Assembly (NCBI GenBank): GCA_002298335.1
Contig: DBNK01000035.1
Coordinates: 1-64,000 of the forward strand
Source of the DNA: Thalassolituus sp. UBA674
GTDB lineage: Bacteria > Pseudomonadota > Gammaproteobacteria > Pseudomonadales > Oceanobacteraceae
Length of the DNA stretch: 64,000 nucleotides
Direction of reading: 5' to 3'
The notes beneath the pieces were generated by a model. The model saw only the letters and a list, made by a program, of their open reading frames with translations. It was not told the DNA's origin and made no database searches. Below, piece after piece: positions 1 to 8,482 of this stretch; positions within the stretch are counted from its first letter, which is position 1; each line of letters starts with the position of its first letter. Both the position numbers and the translations under genes were made by a program.

Positions 1-80
1 TGGTGGAATTGGTAGACACAGGAGATTTAAAATCTCCCGGCCTTACGGCTGTACCGGTTCGATTCCGGTCCCGGGCACCA
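1..80 (+). tRNA. tRNA-Leu (TAA), 5' end cut by window edge
   Basis: The sequence shows a D-arm, an anticodon arm with TAA at 28-30, a long variable arm typical of class II tRNAs, a T-arm (GGTTCGATTCC) and an encoded CCA at 78-80. The long variable arm and TAA anticodon identify tRNA-Leu reading UUA. Roughly six or seven bases of the 5' acceptor strand lie before the window. Confidence 0.95.
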
Positions 81-280
81 GTTTTCTCCTCATAATTAAT
101 CATCAGGCACGAAATGTCGTGTTTGTCCCGATTTAATTTGCATTTCTCCAATTCTGTACTAGCGTTCTGCAAAACATGTAAATAAAATGTCAATGCATTG
201 CTGAGGTGGTGAATTAAGAAGAATGCCACGACCGGCAAAACACATTCACGTTTTTACACACCCTCGTGGGAGCTCACTCC

Positions 281-655
281 ATGTTCAAGAAACTGATTAT
301 TACCTCTGCTCTTACCCTGATGGCTTCTTCAGCCATGGCCTATGAGTATTGCAGCGGCACTGTACAATCCATCACTGCCCGCACCTCTGCTGAAGCGACT
401 TACCTGACCCTGAACCTGGATACCGGTGGCAGATCCAGCGCTGCCCGTATCGGTGGCGGCGACAAGTACCTGGACCGTCTGGCAGTAACCAAGAAAATTG
501 ATGACAACCAGGCCGTACAGATCGACCTGATTATCGCTGCTTACCTGAATGGCAAAAAAGTGTTCCTCGAACTGGACACCAATGGCTACTACTTCAACAG
601 CTGCAGCGACTTTGAAATCGGCACTCCTGTGCGTTATGTGAAACTGGGCTCCTGA
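281..655 (+). CDS. small exported protein of unknown function
   Basis: This is a 124-aa protein with a clear Sec signal peptide: a short basic start MFKKL, a hydrophobic core, and a probable cleavage after AMA before YEYCSG. The mature part is about 100 residues with two cysteines (in EYCSG and NSCSD) that could form a disulfide. I do not recognise a family. The ATG at 281 is chosen over a GTG at 266 because GGGAG at 268-272 is well placed for it and the signal peptide then begins properly. A terminator follows at 701. It is probably periplasmic and transcribed alone. Confidence 0.7.
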   Translation: MFKKLIITSALTLMASSAMAYEYCSGTVQSITARTSAEATYLTLNLDTGGRSSAARIGGGDKYLDRLAVTKKIDDNQAVQIDLIIAAYLNGKKVFLELDTNGYYFNSCSDFEIGTPVRYVKLGS

Positions 656-700
656 TCCCGGAAAGCCGCCGCCCGCATTAGCTGCGGTGACTGTCACAAA

Positions 701-730
701 TACCCGGACCCGCTCCGGGTATTTTTTTTT
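701..730 (+). terminator. Rho-independent terminator after the 281-655 gene
   Basis: A perfect stem (tacccgga / tccgggta) with a short loop is followed directly by a run of nine T. It lies about 45 bp after the stop of the small exported protein. Confidence 0.85.
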
Positions 731-824
731 GCCCCAAAAAACCTTTATTCATCCGGGCTTGTACAACCGGTACAGGATTGCCTATCCTGCGCCAGTCCGA
801 TGCATTCAAACTCCGGAGCGAACC

Positions 825-1721
825 ATGTTTCCTGACTATATAGAACCCGTTTTCAGACCACCCAGCGAAGGGCGCTCAGTTATTTTTCAGGTAACCAATG
901 GCTGCTCGTGGAATCAATGCACATTCTGCGACATGTACACCCAGCCACAGAAAAAATTCCGCGCCCGCAGTGAAGATGAGGTGCTCAGTGAAATCCGCAA
1001 AGCAACTGCACTGGGCCCGCGTTTTGAAAAAGTTTTTCTGGCAGACGGCGATGCCCTGGTTCTGCCAACCCGGCGCCTGATCAACATACTTACCGCAATC
1101 CGCACACAACTGCCCTGGGTGAAGAGAGTCGGAAGCTACTGCCTTCCCCGCAATATCCGCAAGAAGTCAGTTGCAGAGCTGCAGCAACTCAGGGAACTGG
1201 GCCTGGGCATCGCCTATGTCGGAGCCGAAAGTGGTGACGACCAGGTTTTACAGGCCATCCGCAAAGGGGAGACCTATAACTCCACACTGGACGCCCTGAT
1301 CAAATTAAAAGAGGCCGGAATCACATCTTCCGTCATGGTACTGAACGGCATGGGCGGCCGCATACTCAGCGAGCAGCACGCCATTAACTCAGCCCGGTTG
1401 ATGAACGAAGCACGTCCTGAATTCCTCTCAACTCTGATCGTCAGCTTTCCACTGGGACAAGCCCGGGTGGAAGAGGGATACCGCGAACTCGGACTGGACT
1501 ATGAACTGCCGGATCAGCGTGAACTCTTCACTGAGCTCAGGCAGTTTATCGGCACACTGGAGCTGCAGGAGACAGTTTTCCGCAGCGATCACGCCTCCAA
1601 TTACCTGCCATTGAAAGGCACCCTGGGTGCCGACAAAGCCAGGTTACTGAAGCAGCTGGACATGGCTATTAACAGCCCTGAGCGCATTGCCCTGCGCCAG
1701 GAATGGCAGAGAGGGCTGTAA
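825..1721 (+). CDS. radical SAM protein
   Basis: This is a 298-aa radical SAM enzyme. The cluster-binding cysteines are in NGCSWNQCTFCDMY near residues 24-31, with CX4CX2C spacing. This is the wider first gap seen in one COG1032 subgroup rather than the classic CX3CX2C. Downstream are the usual features of the barrel: a GGE-like LADGDAL segment, VGAESGDDQ and SSVMVLNGMGG. The ATG at 825 is preceded by GGAG at 814-817; an upstream GTG at 687 in the same frame would run through the preceding terminator and is not likely. The gene is followed four bases after its stop by the DUF1285 gene, so the two are probably cotranscribed. The substrate cannot be told from sequence. Confidence 0.8.
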   Translation: MFPDYIEPVFRPPSEGRSVIFQVTNGCSWNQCTFCDMYTQPQKKFRARSEDEVLSEIRKATALGPRFEKVFLADGDALVLPTRRLINILTAIRTQLPWVKRVGSYCLPRNIRKKSVAELQQLRELGLGIAYVGAESGDDQVLQAIRKGETYNSTLDALIKLKEAGITSSVMVLNGMGGRILSEQHAINSARLMNEARPEFLSTLIVSFPLGQARVEEGYRELGLDYELPDQRELFTELRQFIGTLELQETVFRSDHASNYLPLKGTLGADKARLLKQLDMAINSPERIALRQEWQRGL

Positions 1722-1725
1722 ACAG

Positions 1726-2247
1726 ATGAGCCTTGAATCACTCCTCAGCCAGATGGGCGTCGATGAGCAAATCAATGACTACCCCATCGATCAATGGCAC
1801 CCGGAAAGCTGCGGCGACATAGACATCCGCATTGCCCGGGATGGCTCCTGGTGGCATGAAGGGACCAGAATCCGCCGTGAACGGCTGGTGCGCCTGTTTT
1901 CTGCACTGCTGAAATGCGAGGAAGGGCAGCATTACCTGATCACGCCGGTTGAAAAAATGCGCATTCAGGTTGAAGACCGACCTTTACAGGTTGTTTTCAT
2001 TGACGATACCGGAGAGGGAGCAACGGCCGTAACGGCCGATGGCCGCACCATTACCATCGGAGATGACCACCCCCTGAAATTCTCAGTTCTCGATGGGGTT
2101 CAGGTTGCCGAGGTTTACGTCAACCACGGACTCTGGGCCCGGTTTAACCGCAACGCTTTCTATGAGTTAGCCACGAAAGCAGAAGAGGGCAGTGATGGTC
2201 GCTTCTTCCTCACCATTGCCGGAACCACCTACTTCCTGGACAGCTGA
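1726..2247 (+). CDS. DUF1285 family protein
   Basis: This 173-aa soluble protein matches the DUF1285 family by length and by motifs such as DIRIARDGSWWHEGTRI near the N-terminus and the LITPVEKMRIQVED segment. Family members are small cytoplasmic proteins of unsettled function. The start at 1726 lies four bases beyond the radical SAM stop; a longer reading from 1687 would overlap that gene by 35 bp and adds an uncharacteristic leader. No signal peptide or membrane segment is seen. Confidence 0.75.
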   Translation: MSLESLLSQMGVDEQINDYPIDQWHPESCGDIDIRIARDGSWWHEGTRIRRERLVRLFSALLKCEEGQHYLITPVEKMRIQVEDRPLQVVFIDDTGEGATAVTADGRTITIGDDHPLKFSVLDGVQVAEVYVNHGLWARFNRNAFYELATKAEEGSDGRFFLTIAGTTYFLDS

Positions 2248-2396
2248 GCTCCCGGTTGAACGTATCCTGTCAGTACGTTCATTCAATGCAAACCTGCTTG
2301 ACCCTAAGGGGGAATTCTGAGATCGTCACATTTGGTTAATGCTTGTTGCAGAAACCAGCCGATAATAAAAAAAAATAACAGACCAATGGATAACCT

Positions 2397-3248
2397 ATGA
2401 AGCGACTGATTCTGGTCACACTTGGCATTGCAGCCCCTCTGGCCGCATCAGCCGACATGGTTTCTCTCTCTGAACGCAGCCTCACCGAAGTTACCGCTCA
2501 GGATGGCGTAAACATCAACCTCGATGTGAACGTTTCCGTTGGTGAAATCCGCTACATCGACACCGCTGAAAACGGTGACGGCGATGGCGGCGGCCTCAGC
2601 ATCAATGACATCACGCTGACCGGTGCTAACAAGACCGACTTTTTCGGTAACGCGTCTGTTATCACGGACCCCAGCAGCAACATCGACAACATCAGCATCC
2701 AGGTGGATACGTTTGAGAACGACCGGGTCACGATCTACGTCACGCCTCTGGTCGATCAATACGTTGATTTTCAGGTAACAACCGGCCCTGTCAATATCGT
2801 AGATATCGATGGAAACACGTCGGTCAACCTGATCAACTCGCTGTCTCTGACAGGCCTGCTGGGCAGCATGTATGCCGAAATACTCGAAGAAAACAGCGAC
2901 GGCCAGCGGACTGCGGCACAAATCAACCTGGAACTGCAGTTTGCCATTGAAGATCTGGATATCGACGCTTCATCGCTGGGTATCCGCATCAATAACGCCT
3001 TCGTCTGTGGTTCCGAATGTATCGAAAGCATGAGAGCCAATGGCGGTCGAGTAGATATGAGTGATGCCATGGTCAATATCGCTGGCGTAATCAAAACCGA
3101 AACGAACAAGGCCATTATAGATCTTGAACCTTTCGTTATTGACGCAGGTATTGGCAGCCTCATTATCGGTGGCGGAAACGTCGGCAGTTTCATGTTTGAT
3201 GACATCAGTCTCGGCAATTCAGTAACCACCATCAGTGGCAAAGAATAA
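2397..3248 (+). CDS. exported FilA/DUF6160-like protein
   Basis: This 283-aa protein has a Sec signal peptide (cleavage near ASA/DMVSL). Right after it comes the LTEVTAQDGVNI motif, which I associate with DUF6160 / FilA-like pilus-associated proteins of gammaproteobacteria. The mature chain is acidic, rich in Asp, Asn, Ile and Val, and appears to be mostly beta-strand with repeated D-I-D / NI-D patterns, as in extracellular beta-structures. It has a CGSEC cysteine pair around residue 200. It stands alone between two short intergenic gaps. A role at the cell surface is inferred; the exact function is unknown. Confidence 0.55.
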   Translation: MKRLILVTLGIAAPLAASADMVSLSERSLTEVTAQDGVNINLDVNVSVGEIRYIDTAENGDGDGGGLSINDITLTGANKTDFFGNASVITDPSSNIDNISIQVDTFENDRVTIYVTPLVDQYVDFQVTTGPVNIVDIDGNTSVNLINSLSLTGLLGSMYAEILEENSDGQRTAAQINLELQFAIEDLDIDASSLGIRINNAFVCGSECIESMRANGGRVDMSDAMVNIAGVIKTETNKAIIDLEPFVIDAGIGSLIIGGGNVGSFMFDDISLGNSVTTISGKE

Positions 3249-3337
3249 GTCGAAAACCATCACTACCGGTTGCAGCAATTTGAGCTGACAACCGGTGATC
3301 TGTTAGGGTTGTCGGACATGCATTACATCCGCAACTC

Positions 3338-4561
3338 ATGTCACTTCATCATTTTGCACTCTCATCTGACCATTTTTACCTGAAGAGTTACCTCTCAGAA
3401 CATCCCGATTTTCTGATCATTCAGGACCTGGACGGCGTCTGCATGGGGCTGGTTTCTGATCCACTCACCCGGACACTGGATGCAGACTATCTGCAGGCGA
3501 CAGAACGCCTGGCCGGGCGTTTCTACGTCCTGACCAATGGCGAGCACATCGGTCCCCGAGGCATCAATGCAATACTCCAGAAGCAGAACCTGCCAGAATC
3601 TCTTCTGCCCGGGTTAGCTGCCGGCGGAGTGCAATGGAAGGACGCCGGAGGCCAGATAACACACCCTGGAGTAACCACGGCAGAAATGGACTTTCTCGCA
3701 CGCCTGCCGGACCGTTTTTCAGACTTTCTCCACACAATGCTGCCTCGCTACGGCTTCAGTCCGGAGGCCGTTGCAGCATCAGTGGCCAGCGCAGTACTCG
3801 ACAACCCGGTCTCGCCGACACTCAACCTCAATGTTGTCTATGGGTTGTGCAACGGCGATACAGATCGATACTGCTCCATCCAGAAAGAAACCGAAGCCTT
3901 TATGCTCAGCCTGCTTGAAGACGCCGGACAGAGCGGGCTCGGAAACAGTTTCTTTCTTCATCTGGCTCCGAATCAGGGGAAGACCAACGGCACAGAACAT
4001 CTGGCACCTGCGAGCGCCAGTGGCGCCGGAACCACAGACTTCCAGTTCATGCTTTCAGGAGCACTCAAGGAAGCCGGAGTGTTGCTTATTCTGAATCAGG
4101 TGATGCATCAACGGACCGGTGCTTATCCTCTCGGGCAAGACTTCAATGTCCGCAGCGCACCCCACACTCATGACGAGCTGCTGCAAATGGCCGTCCGGGC
4201 CTTTGCCGGCATGAAGCTGCCAATACTGATTGGCGTTGGTGATACAGTCACATCCACTGCTGACGGGCACGGCGGCTCCCGTCGTGGCGGCAGCGACCGC
4301 GGTTTTCTGACTCTGTTACAGCAACTTGGCGAGGGGCTCGGCACTGATGCCGCTGTTCTCTATATCGACAGCAGCGGAGGCGAAGTGCGCCGTCCGGGGC
4401 TGCCATTTCCTCTGCCGCACGACCAGGGTGGACTGACGGGTATCAGCGATTCAGATGATCCCCTGCAACTGAACTTCGTGTTCCCGGGAGGGCACGAAGA
4501 ATACATCCGCTTCTACTGTGAGCTGGCCGCTGCTGCAGGCAACACCCCAGCATCATCCTGA
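3338..4561 (+). CDS. glucosylglycerol-3-phosphate phosphatase-like protein (StpA type)
   Basis: This 407-aa protein resembles cyanobacterial StpA/GgpP (TIGR02399), which dephosphorylates glucosylglycerol 3-phosphate in compatible-solute synthesis. Visible support: the HAD-type first motif IQDLDGVCMGLVSDPLTR near residue 30, a TNGEHIG segment, and a late LIGVGDTVT motif consistent with the acidic HAD motif, plus overall length near the family's roughly 420 aa. No synthase (ggpS) is beside it; in this window it is alone and convergent with ETF-QO. If the synthase lies elsewhere the cell would make glucosylglycerol under salt stress; otherwise the substrate may be a related glycosyl phosphate. 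Confidence 0.7.
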   Translation: MSLHHFALSSDHFYLKSYLSEHPDFLIIQDLDGVCMGLVSDPLTRTLDADYLQATERLAGRFYVLTNGEHIGPRGINAILQKQNLPESLLPGLAAGGVQWKDAGGQITHPGVTTAEMDFLARLPDRFSDFLHTMLPRYGFSPEAVAASVASAVLDNPVSPTLNLNVVYGLCNGDTDRYCSIQKETEAFMLSLLEDAGQSGLGNSFFLHLAPNQGKTNGTEHLAPASASGAGTTDFQFMLSGALKEAGVLLILNQVMHQRTGAYPLGQDFNVRSAPHTHDELLQMAVRAFAGMKLPILIGVGDTVTSTADGHGGSRRGGSDRGFLTLLQQLGEGLGTDAAVLYIDSSGGEVRRPGLPFPLPHDQGGLTGISDSDDPLQLNFVFPGGHEEYIRFYCELAAAAGNTPASS

Positions 4562-4590
4562 TCCACAGCCAGGATTGAAAGAAGACACAT

Positions 4591-4615
4591 AAAAAACGGG
4601 AGCTGATGCTCCCGT
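4591..4615 (-). terminator. terminator of the ETF-QO gene, between convergent genes
   Basis: ACGGGAGC-tgat-GCTCCCGT is a perfect 8-bp stem at 4596-4615. Read on the minus strand it is followed by a run of T (the AAAAAA at 4591-4596 on the plus strand). It lies 31 bp beyond the ETF-QO stop and may act weakly for the plus-strand phosphatase as well. Confidence 0.8.
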
Positions 4616-4645
4616 CTTCGTTTCACTGTCCGATCACATGCTCAA

Positions 4646-6286
4646 TCACATATTCGGATAGTTCGGACCGCCGCCGCCTTCCGGGGTTACCCAGGTGATG
4701 TTCTGTGCAGGATCCTTGATGTCACAGGTCTTACAGTGCACACAGTTCTGCGAGTTGATCTGGAAGCGCTGACCATTCTCATCCGTCACCACTTCATAGA
4801 CACCCGCAGGACAGTAACGCTGTGCCGGTTCATCGTATTCCGGCAGGTTCTTCGCCAGCGGAATGGAAGCATCCTTCAGCTTCAGGTGGCATGGCTGATG
4901 TTCTGCGTGATTCACGTTACCGATAAAGACCGAGTCCAGTTTGGCGAAGCTGATCTTGCCGTCCGGCTTTGGATAGTCGATTTTCTTCGCAGAAGACGCC
5001 GGTTTCAGCGTGGCGTGATCCGGTGTTGTATCGTGCAGAGTTACCGGAATCGGCATGATGTTCTGGTCAATGAAGTTGAACGCCGCACCACCGAAGGTTC
5101 CGAACTTGTGCATTGCCGGACCAAAGTTGCGGCTGCGGTGCAGCTCAGCATACGCCCAGCTGGCTTCGAAGGCCGTAGTGTAAGAAGTCAGCTCTTCGCC
5201 GGTTTTGCCGTCCTGTACGGCTTTGAATATCTCTTCGCCAGCCACCATGCCGCTCTTCATCGCGGTGTGGGTGCCTTTGATCTTGGAGAAGTTCAGAGTG
5301 CCGGCGTCACAGCCCACGATCAGACCACCCGGGAAGGTCATTTTCGGCAGACTGTTCAGGCCGCCTTTGGCGATAGCGCGGGCACCGTAAGACACACGCT
5401 TGCCACCTTCCAGATGCTGTTTCAGCACCGGGTGGTGCTTCAGTCGCTGAAATTCATCAAACGGGCTGACGTGTGGATTGCTGTATGACAGATCCGTAAT
5501 CAGACCAACCACCGCCTGATTGTTCTCGGTGTGGTACAGAAAGAAACCGCCAGCAGAGTCAGATTCAACCAGTGGCCAGCCAGCACCGTGAATCACCAGA
5601 CCTTCCTGGTGTTTGGCCGGGTCAATATCCCAGAGTTCTTTAATGCCAATGCCGTAGTGCTGAGGATCTTTACCGGCATCCAGCTTGAAGTCGGCAATCA
5701 GCTGCTTGCCCAGGTGGCCACGACAGCCTTCGGCAAATACGGTGTATTTTGCGCGCAGCTCCATGCCCGGAACATACTCGTCTTTCGGCTCGCCGTTTTC
5801 GTCAACACCCATGTCACCGGTGACGATACCTTTGACCGCACCGTCTTCAACGATCAGTTCAGCAGCAGGGAAGCCCGGGTAAATTTCCACACCCAGTTCT
5901 TCGGCCTGCTGACCCAGCCAGCGACAGACGTTACCGAGAGACACGATGTAGTTGCCATCGTTGTGCATTGGCTTAGGAATGGCCCAATTCGGGGTTTTGA
6001 TGGATTTTTCAGCGCCGGTCAGAAAATACACTTCATCGGATTTTACCGGCGTGTTCAGCGGGGCTCCTTTTTCTTTCCAGTCAGGAAAAAGTTCAGTCAG
6101 TGCGCTGTCTTCAATAACGGCACCAGACAGGATGTGCGCACCGATTTCAGAACCTTTTTCGACCAGACAGACGGACAGTTCAGCCCCGGCTTCCCCAGCC
6201 AGCTGCATCAGACGACAGGCAGTTGATAAACCGGCAGGGCCTCCGCCGACGACCACCACATCATATTCCATCACATCACGTTGCAT
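4646..6286 (-). CDS. etfD: electron transfer flavoprotein-ubiquinone oxidoreductase
   Basis: This 546-aa protein takes electrons from reduced ETF and passes them to ubiquinone at the inner membrane. It has an N-terminal FAD dinucleotide fold (VVVGGGPAGLS), a middle substrate/quinone part, and a C-terminal 4Fe-4S ferredoxin-like segment with NCVHCKTCDIKDP; the chain ends in GGGGPNYPNM as in typical ETF-QO. Length is normal. The start at 6286 is preceded by GAGGAG; an ATG five codons further in is also possible. It is divergent from etfB and etfA, its electron donor, across about 310 bp. Confidence 0.95.
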   Translation of the reverse strand: MQRDVMEYDVVVVGGGPAGLSTACRLMQLAGEAGAELSVCLVEKGSEIGAHILSGAVIEDSALTELFPDWKEKGAPLNTPVKSDEVYFLTGAEKSIKTPNWAIPKPMHNDGNYIVSLGNVCRWLGQQAEELGVEIYPGFPAAELIVEDGAVKGIVTGDMGVDENGEPKDEYVPGMELRAKYTVFAEGCRGHLGKQLIADFKLDAGKDPQHYGIGIKELWDIDPAKHQEGLVIHGAGWPLVESDSAGGFFLYHTENNQAVVGLITDLSYSNPHVSPFDEFQRLKHHPVLKQHLEGGKRVSYGARAIAKGGLNSLPKMTFPGGLIVGCDAGTLNFSKIKGTHTAMKSGMVAGEEIFKAVQDGKTGEELTSYTTAFEASWAYAELHRSRNFGPAMHKFGTFGGAAFNFIDQNIMPIPVTLHDTTPDHATLKPASSAKKIDYPKPDGKISFAKLDSVFIGNVNHAEHQPCHLKLKDASIPLAKNLPEYDEPAQRYCPAGVYEVVTDENGQRFQINSQNCVHCKTCDIKDPAQNITWVTPEGGGGPNYPNM

Positions 6287-6595
6287 ATAAAAGGCTCCTC
6301 AAAGCGGGTGAGTACTGAGCTCAATTCACCCTGTTACAGATAATGCCCGACCGGTTTTCCGGCTCTCATCGCGGACCAAAACTGCCTGCATTATAAGCAC
6401 AGACGTTATTCAAGCAACTTATGATGCAGTCTGACGGCCCGCGGAACGCCGTGGTTATTGACCTGAGTCATCTCAGCGCTATTGACCTGTATCACCCGCA
6501 TGCGAATAATGGTCACCCTTTGGGAAGGCCGCTTTCCGGAGTTTTTCACAGTGTCGCGGTCTTATTTTCACCCACCCAACCTAATGAGGAATCTA
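6287..6595. other. divergent promoter region between ETF-QO and etfBA
   Basis: About 310 bp separate the two divergent ETF units. Open frames here on the plus strand are only upstream extensions of etfB and show no coding character. The Shine-Dalgarno GAGGA at 6586-6590 fixes the etfB start. I see no convincing operator sequence by eye, but the promoters of both units must lie here. Confidence 0.5.
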
Positions 6596-7345
6596 ATGAA
6601 GGTTCTTGTCGCTGTTAAACGTGTAATTGACTACAACGTTAAAGTCCGGGTTAAAGCTGATAATTCCGACGTTGATCTGACCAACGTCAAAATGGCCATG
6701 AACCCTTTCTGTGAGATCGCAGTAGAAGAAGCGGTCCGCCTGAAGGAGAAGGGCATTGCCACTGAAATCGTCGTGGTTTCCATCGGTCCTAAAGTTGCAC
6801 AGGAGCAGATCCGTACCGCTCTGGCACTGGGTGCTGACCGTGGCATCCTGATTGAAACCGAAGAGAAGGTTGAGCCACTGACTGTCGCCAAGCTGCTGAA
6901 AGGCGTGGTTGAAAAAGAACAGCCTCAGATCGTGCTGATGGGCAAACAGACCATCGACAGCGATAACAACCAGACTGGCCAGATGCTGGGTGCACTGACC
7001 GGTATGGCACAGGGTACCTTTGCTTCTGAAGTAGCCGTGGATGGCGACAAAATCAAAGTCACCCGCGAAATCGACGGCGGCCTGCGTACCGTCGAGCTGA
7101 AACTGCCAGCCATCGTGACCACCGACCTGCGTCTGAACGAGCCACGCTATGCGTCTCTGCCGAACATCATGAAAGCCAAGCGCAAGCCACTGGATGTGAC
7201 CACTCCGGCTGACCTGGGCGTTGCCATCAGCAGCAGCCAGACCACCGTGAAAGTGACTCCGCCAGCTGAGCGTTCTGCCGGCATCAAAGTGGGCAGCGTA
7301 AGCGAACTGGTCGAAAAACTGAAAAACGAAGCCAAAGTGCTGTAA
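6596..7345 (+). CDS. etfB: electron transfer flavoprotein beta subunit
   Basis: This is the 249-aa small subunit of ETF, the soluble carrier for acyl-CoA and related dehydrogenases. It starts MKVLVAVKRVIDYNVKVRVK, carries the nucleotide-binding segments SIGPKVAQEQIRTALALGADR and MGKQTIDSDNNQTGQ, and the ETF-beta signature EIDGGLRTVELKLPAIVTTDL. The ATG at 6596 follows GAGGA; the frame stays open upstream but the protein family begins at MKVLV. Sixteen bases separate it from etfA. Confidence 0.95.
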   Translation: MKVLVAVKRVIDYNVKVRVKADNSDVDLTNVKMAMNPFCEIAVEEAVRLKEKGIATEIVVVSIGPKVAQEQIRTALALGADRGILIETEEKVEPLTVAKLLKGVVEKEQPQIVLMGKQTIDSDNNQTGQMLGALTGMAQGTFASEVAVDGDKIKVTREIDGGLRTVELKLPAIVTTDLRLNEPRYASLPNIMKAKRKPLDVTTPADLGVAISSSQTTVKVTPPAERSAGIKVGSVSELVEKLKNEAKVL

Positions 7346-7361
7346 TCAGAGAGGAATTAAC

Positions 7362-8291
7362 ATGTCTGTATTAGTTATTGCGGAACACGATAACGCCACT
7401 CTGAAAGGCGCGACCCTGAACACTGTAACTGCAGCCGGTAAAATTGGCGGCGATGTCGTGGTTCTGGTTGCCGGCAGTGGCTGTGGCGCGGCGGCTGAAG
7501 CGGCTGCAAAAGTGGCTGGCGTGAGCAAAGTTCTGGTTGCGGATAACGCGGCTTATGAATACCAGCTGGCTGAAAACATGGGCGAACTGGTGGCTGAAAT
7601 CGGCAAGGACTACAGCCACATCCTGGCTGCCGCAACCACCACTGGTAAAGACTTCCTGCCACGTGCAGCAGCTCTGCTGGACGTCAACATGATCTCTGAA
7701 GTAATCGGTGTTGAAGCAGCAGATACTTTTGTCCGTCCTATCTACGCTGGCAACGCCATTGCCACCGTTAAAACCACCGACGCCATCAAAGTGCTGACCG
7801 TGCGTGGCACTGCGTTCGACGCCGCAGCAGCTGAAGGTGGCTCCGCAGCCGTTGAAAGCATTGATGTGGTTAAAGATGCTGGTATTTCTGCCTTTGCCGG
7901 TGAAGAACTGGCCAAGTCTGACCGTCCTGAGCTGACTGCAGCAAGCATCGTTATCTCTGGTGGTCGTGGCATGGGTAACGGCGACAACTTTGAAATCCTG
8001 TACAAAGTAGCCGACAAAATCGGTGCCGCGGTTGGTGCCTCACGTGCCGCCGTTGATGCCGGTTTCGTACCGAACGACATGCAGGTTGGTCAGACCGGCA
8101 AGATCGTTGCTCCGGACCTGTACATCGCCGTAGGTATCTCTGGTGCCATTCAGCATCTGGCAGGTATGAAGGACTCCAAAGTCATTGTTGCCATCAACAA
8201 AGACGAAGAAGCGCCGATCTTCCAGGTAGCCGATTACGGCCTGGTTGCCGACCTGTTCGAAGCGGTTCCAGCTCTGGAAGCAGCCCTGTAA
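7362..8291 (+). CDS. etfA: electron transfer flavoprotein alpha subunit
   Basis: This 309-aa FAD-binding large subunit of ETF pairs with EtfB. The C-terminal FAD domain shows the conserved VISGGRGMGNGDNFE, GASRAAVDAGFVPNDMQVGQTGK and YIAVGISGAIQHLAGMKDSK stretches. GAGGAATTAAC precedes the ATG. It is cotranscribed with etfB and ends in a strong terminator. Electrons leave through the ETF-QO encoded divergently. Confidence 0.95.
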   Translation: MSVLVIAEHDNATLKGATLNTVTAAGKIGGDVVVLVAGSGCGAAAEAAAKVAGVSKVLVADNAAYEYQLAENMGELVAEIGKDYSHILAAATTTGKDFLPRAAALLDVNMISEVIGVEAADTFVRPIYAGNAIATVKTTDAIKVLTVRGTAFDAAAAEGGSAAVESIDVVKDAGISAFAGEELAKSDRPELTAASIVISGGRGMGNGDNFEILYKVADKIGAAVGASRAAVDAGFVPNDMQVGQTGKIVAPDLYIAVGISGAIQHLAGMKDSKVIVAINKDEEAPIFQVADYGLVADLFEAVPALEAAL

Positions 8292-8314
8292 TCAGATTTT
8301 CATCTGTTTGCTGT

Positions 8315-8343
8315 AAAAAGCCCGGCTTGTCCGGGCTTTTTTG
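8315..8343 (+). terminator. Rho-independent terminator after etfBA
   Basis: AAAAAGCCCGGcttgtCCGGGCTTTTTT: a strong GC stem with flanking A and T runs, 24 bp beyond the etfA stop. Confidence 0.9.
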
Positions 8344-8482
8344 TGCCCGGCATTTACAGGGGTGATCAGCGCAGGATATCTCATGTATGATGGACAGGAA
8401 TAACGGGTGCACCCGCACACAGCAATGCGTATGATTCATCCTGCTGACAGCTGTAAACCGAAGACAGACGGACAAGATAAGA

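Noticed and set aside
3265..3296. ACCGGTTG ... CAACCGGT inverted repeat after the FilA-like gene as a terminator
   Set aside because: The loop is 16 bases and there is no T run; too weak to call.
4736..6290. Several plus-strand frames across the ETF-QO region
   Set aside because: All are shadows of the well-supported ETF-QO on the minus strand.
6421..6618. A 65-codon plus-strand frame before etfB
   Set aside because: It overlaps the etfB start and ribosome site and shows no coding features.
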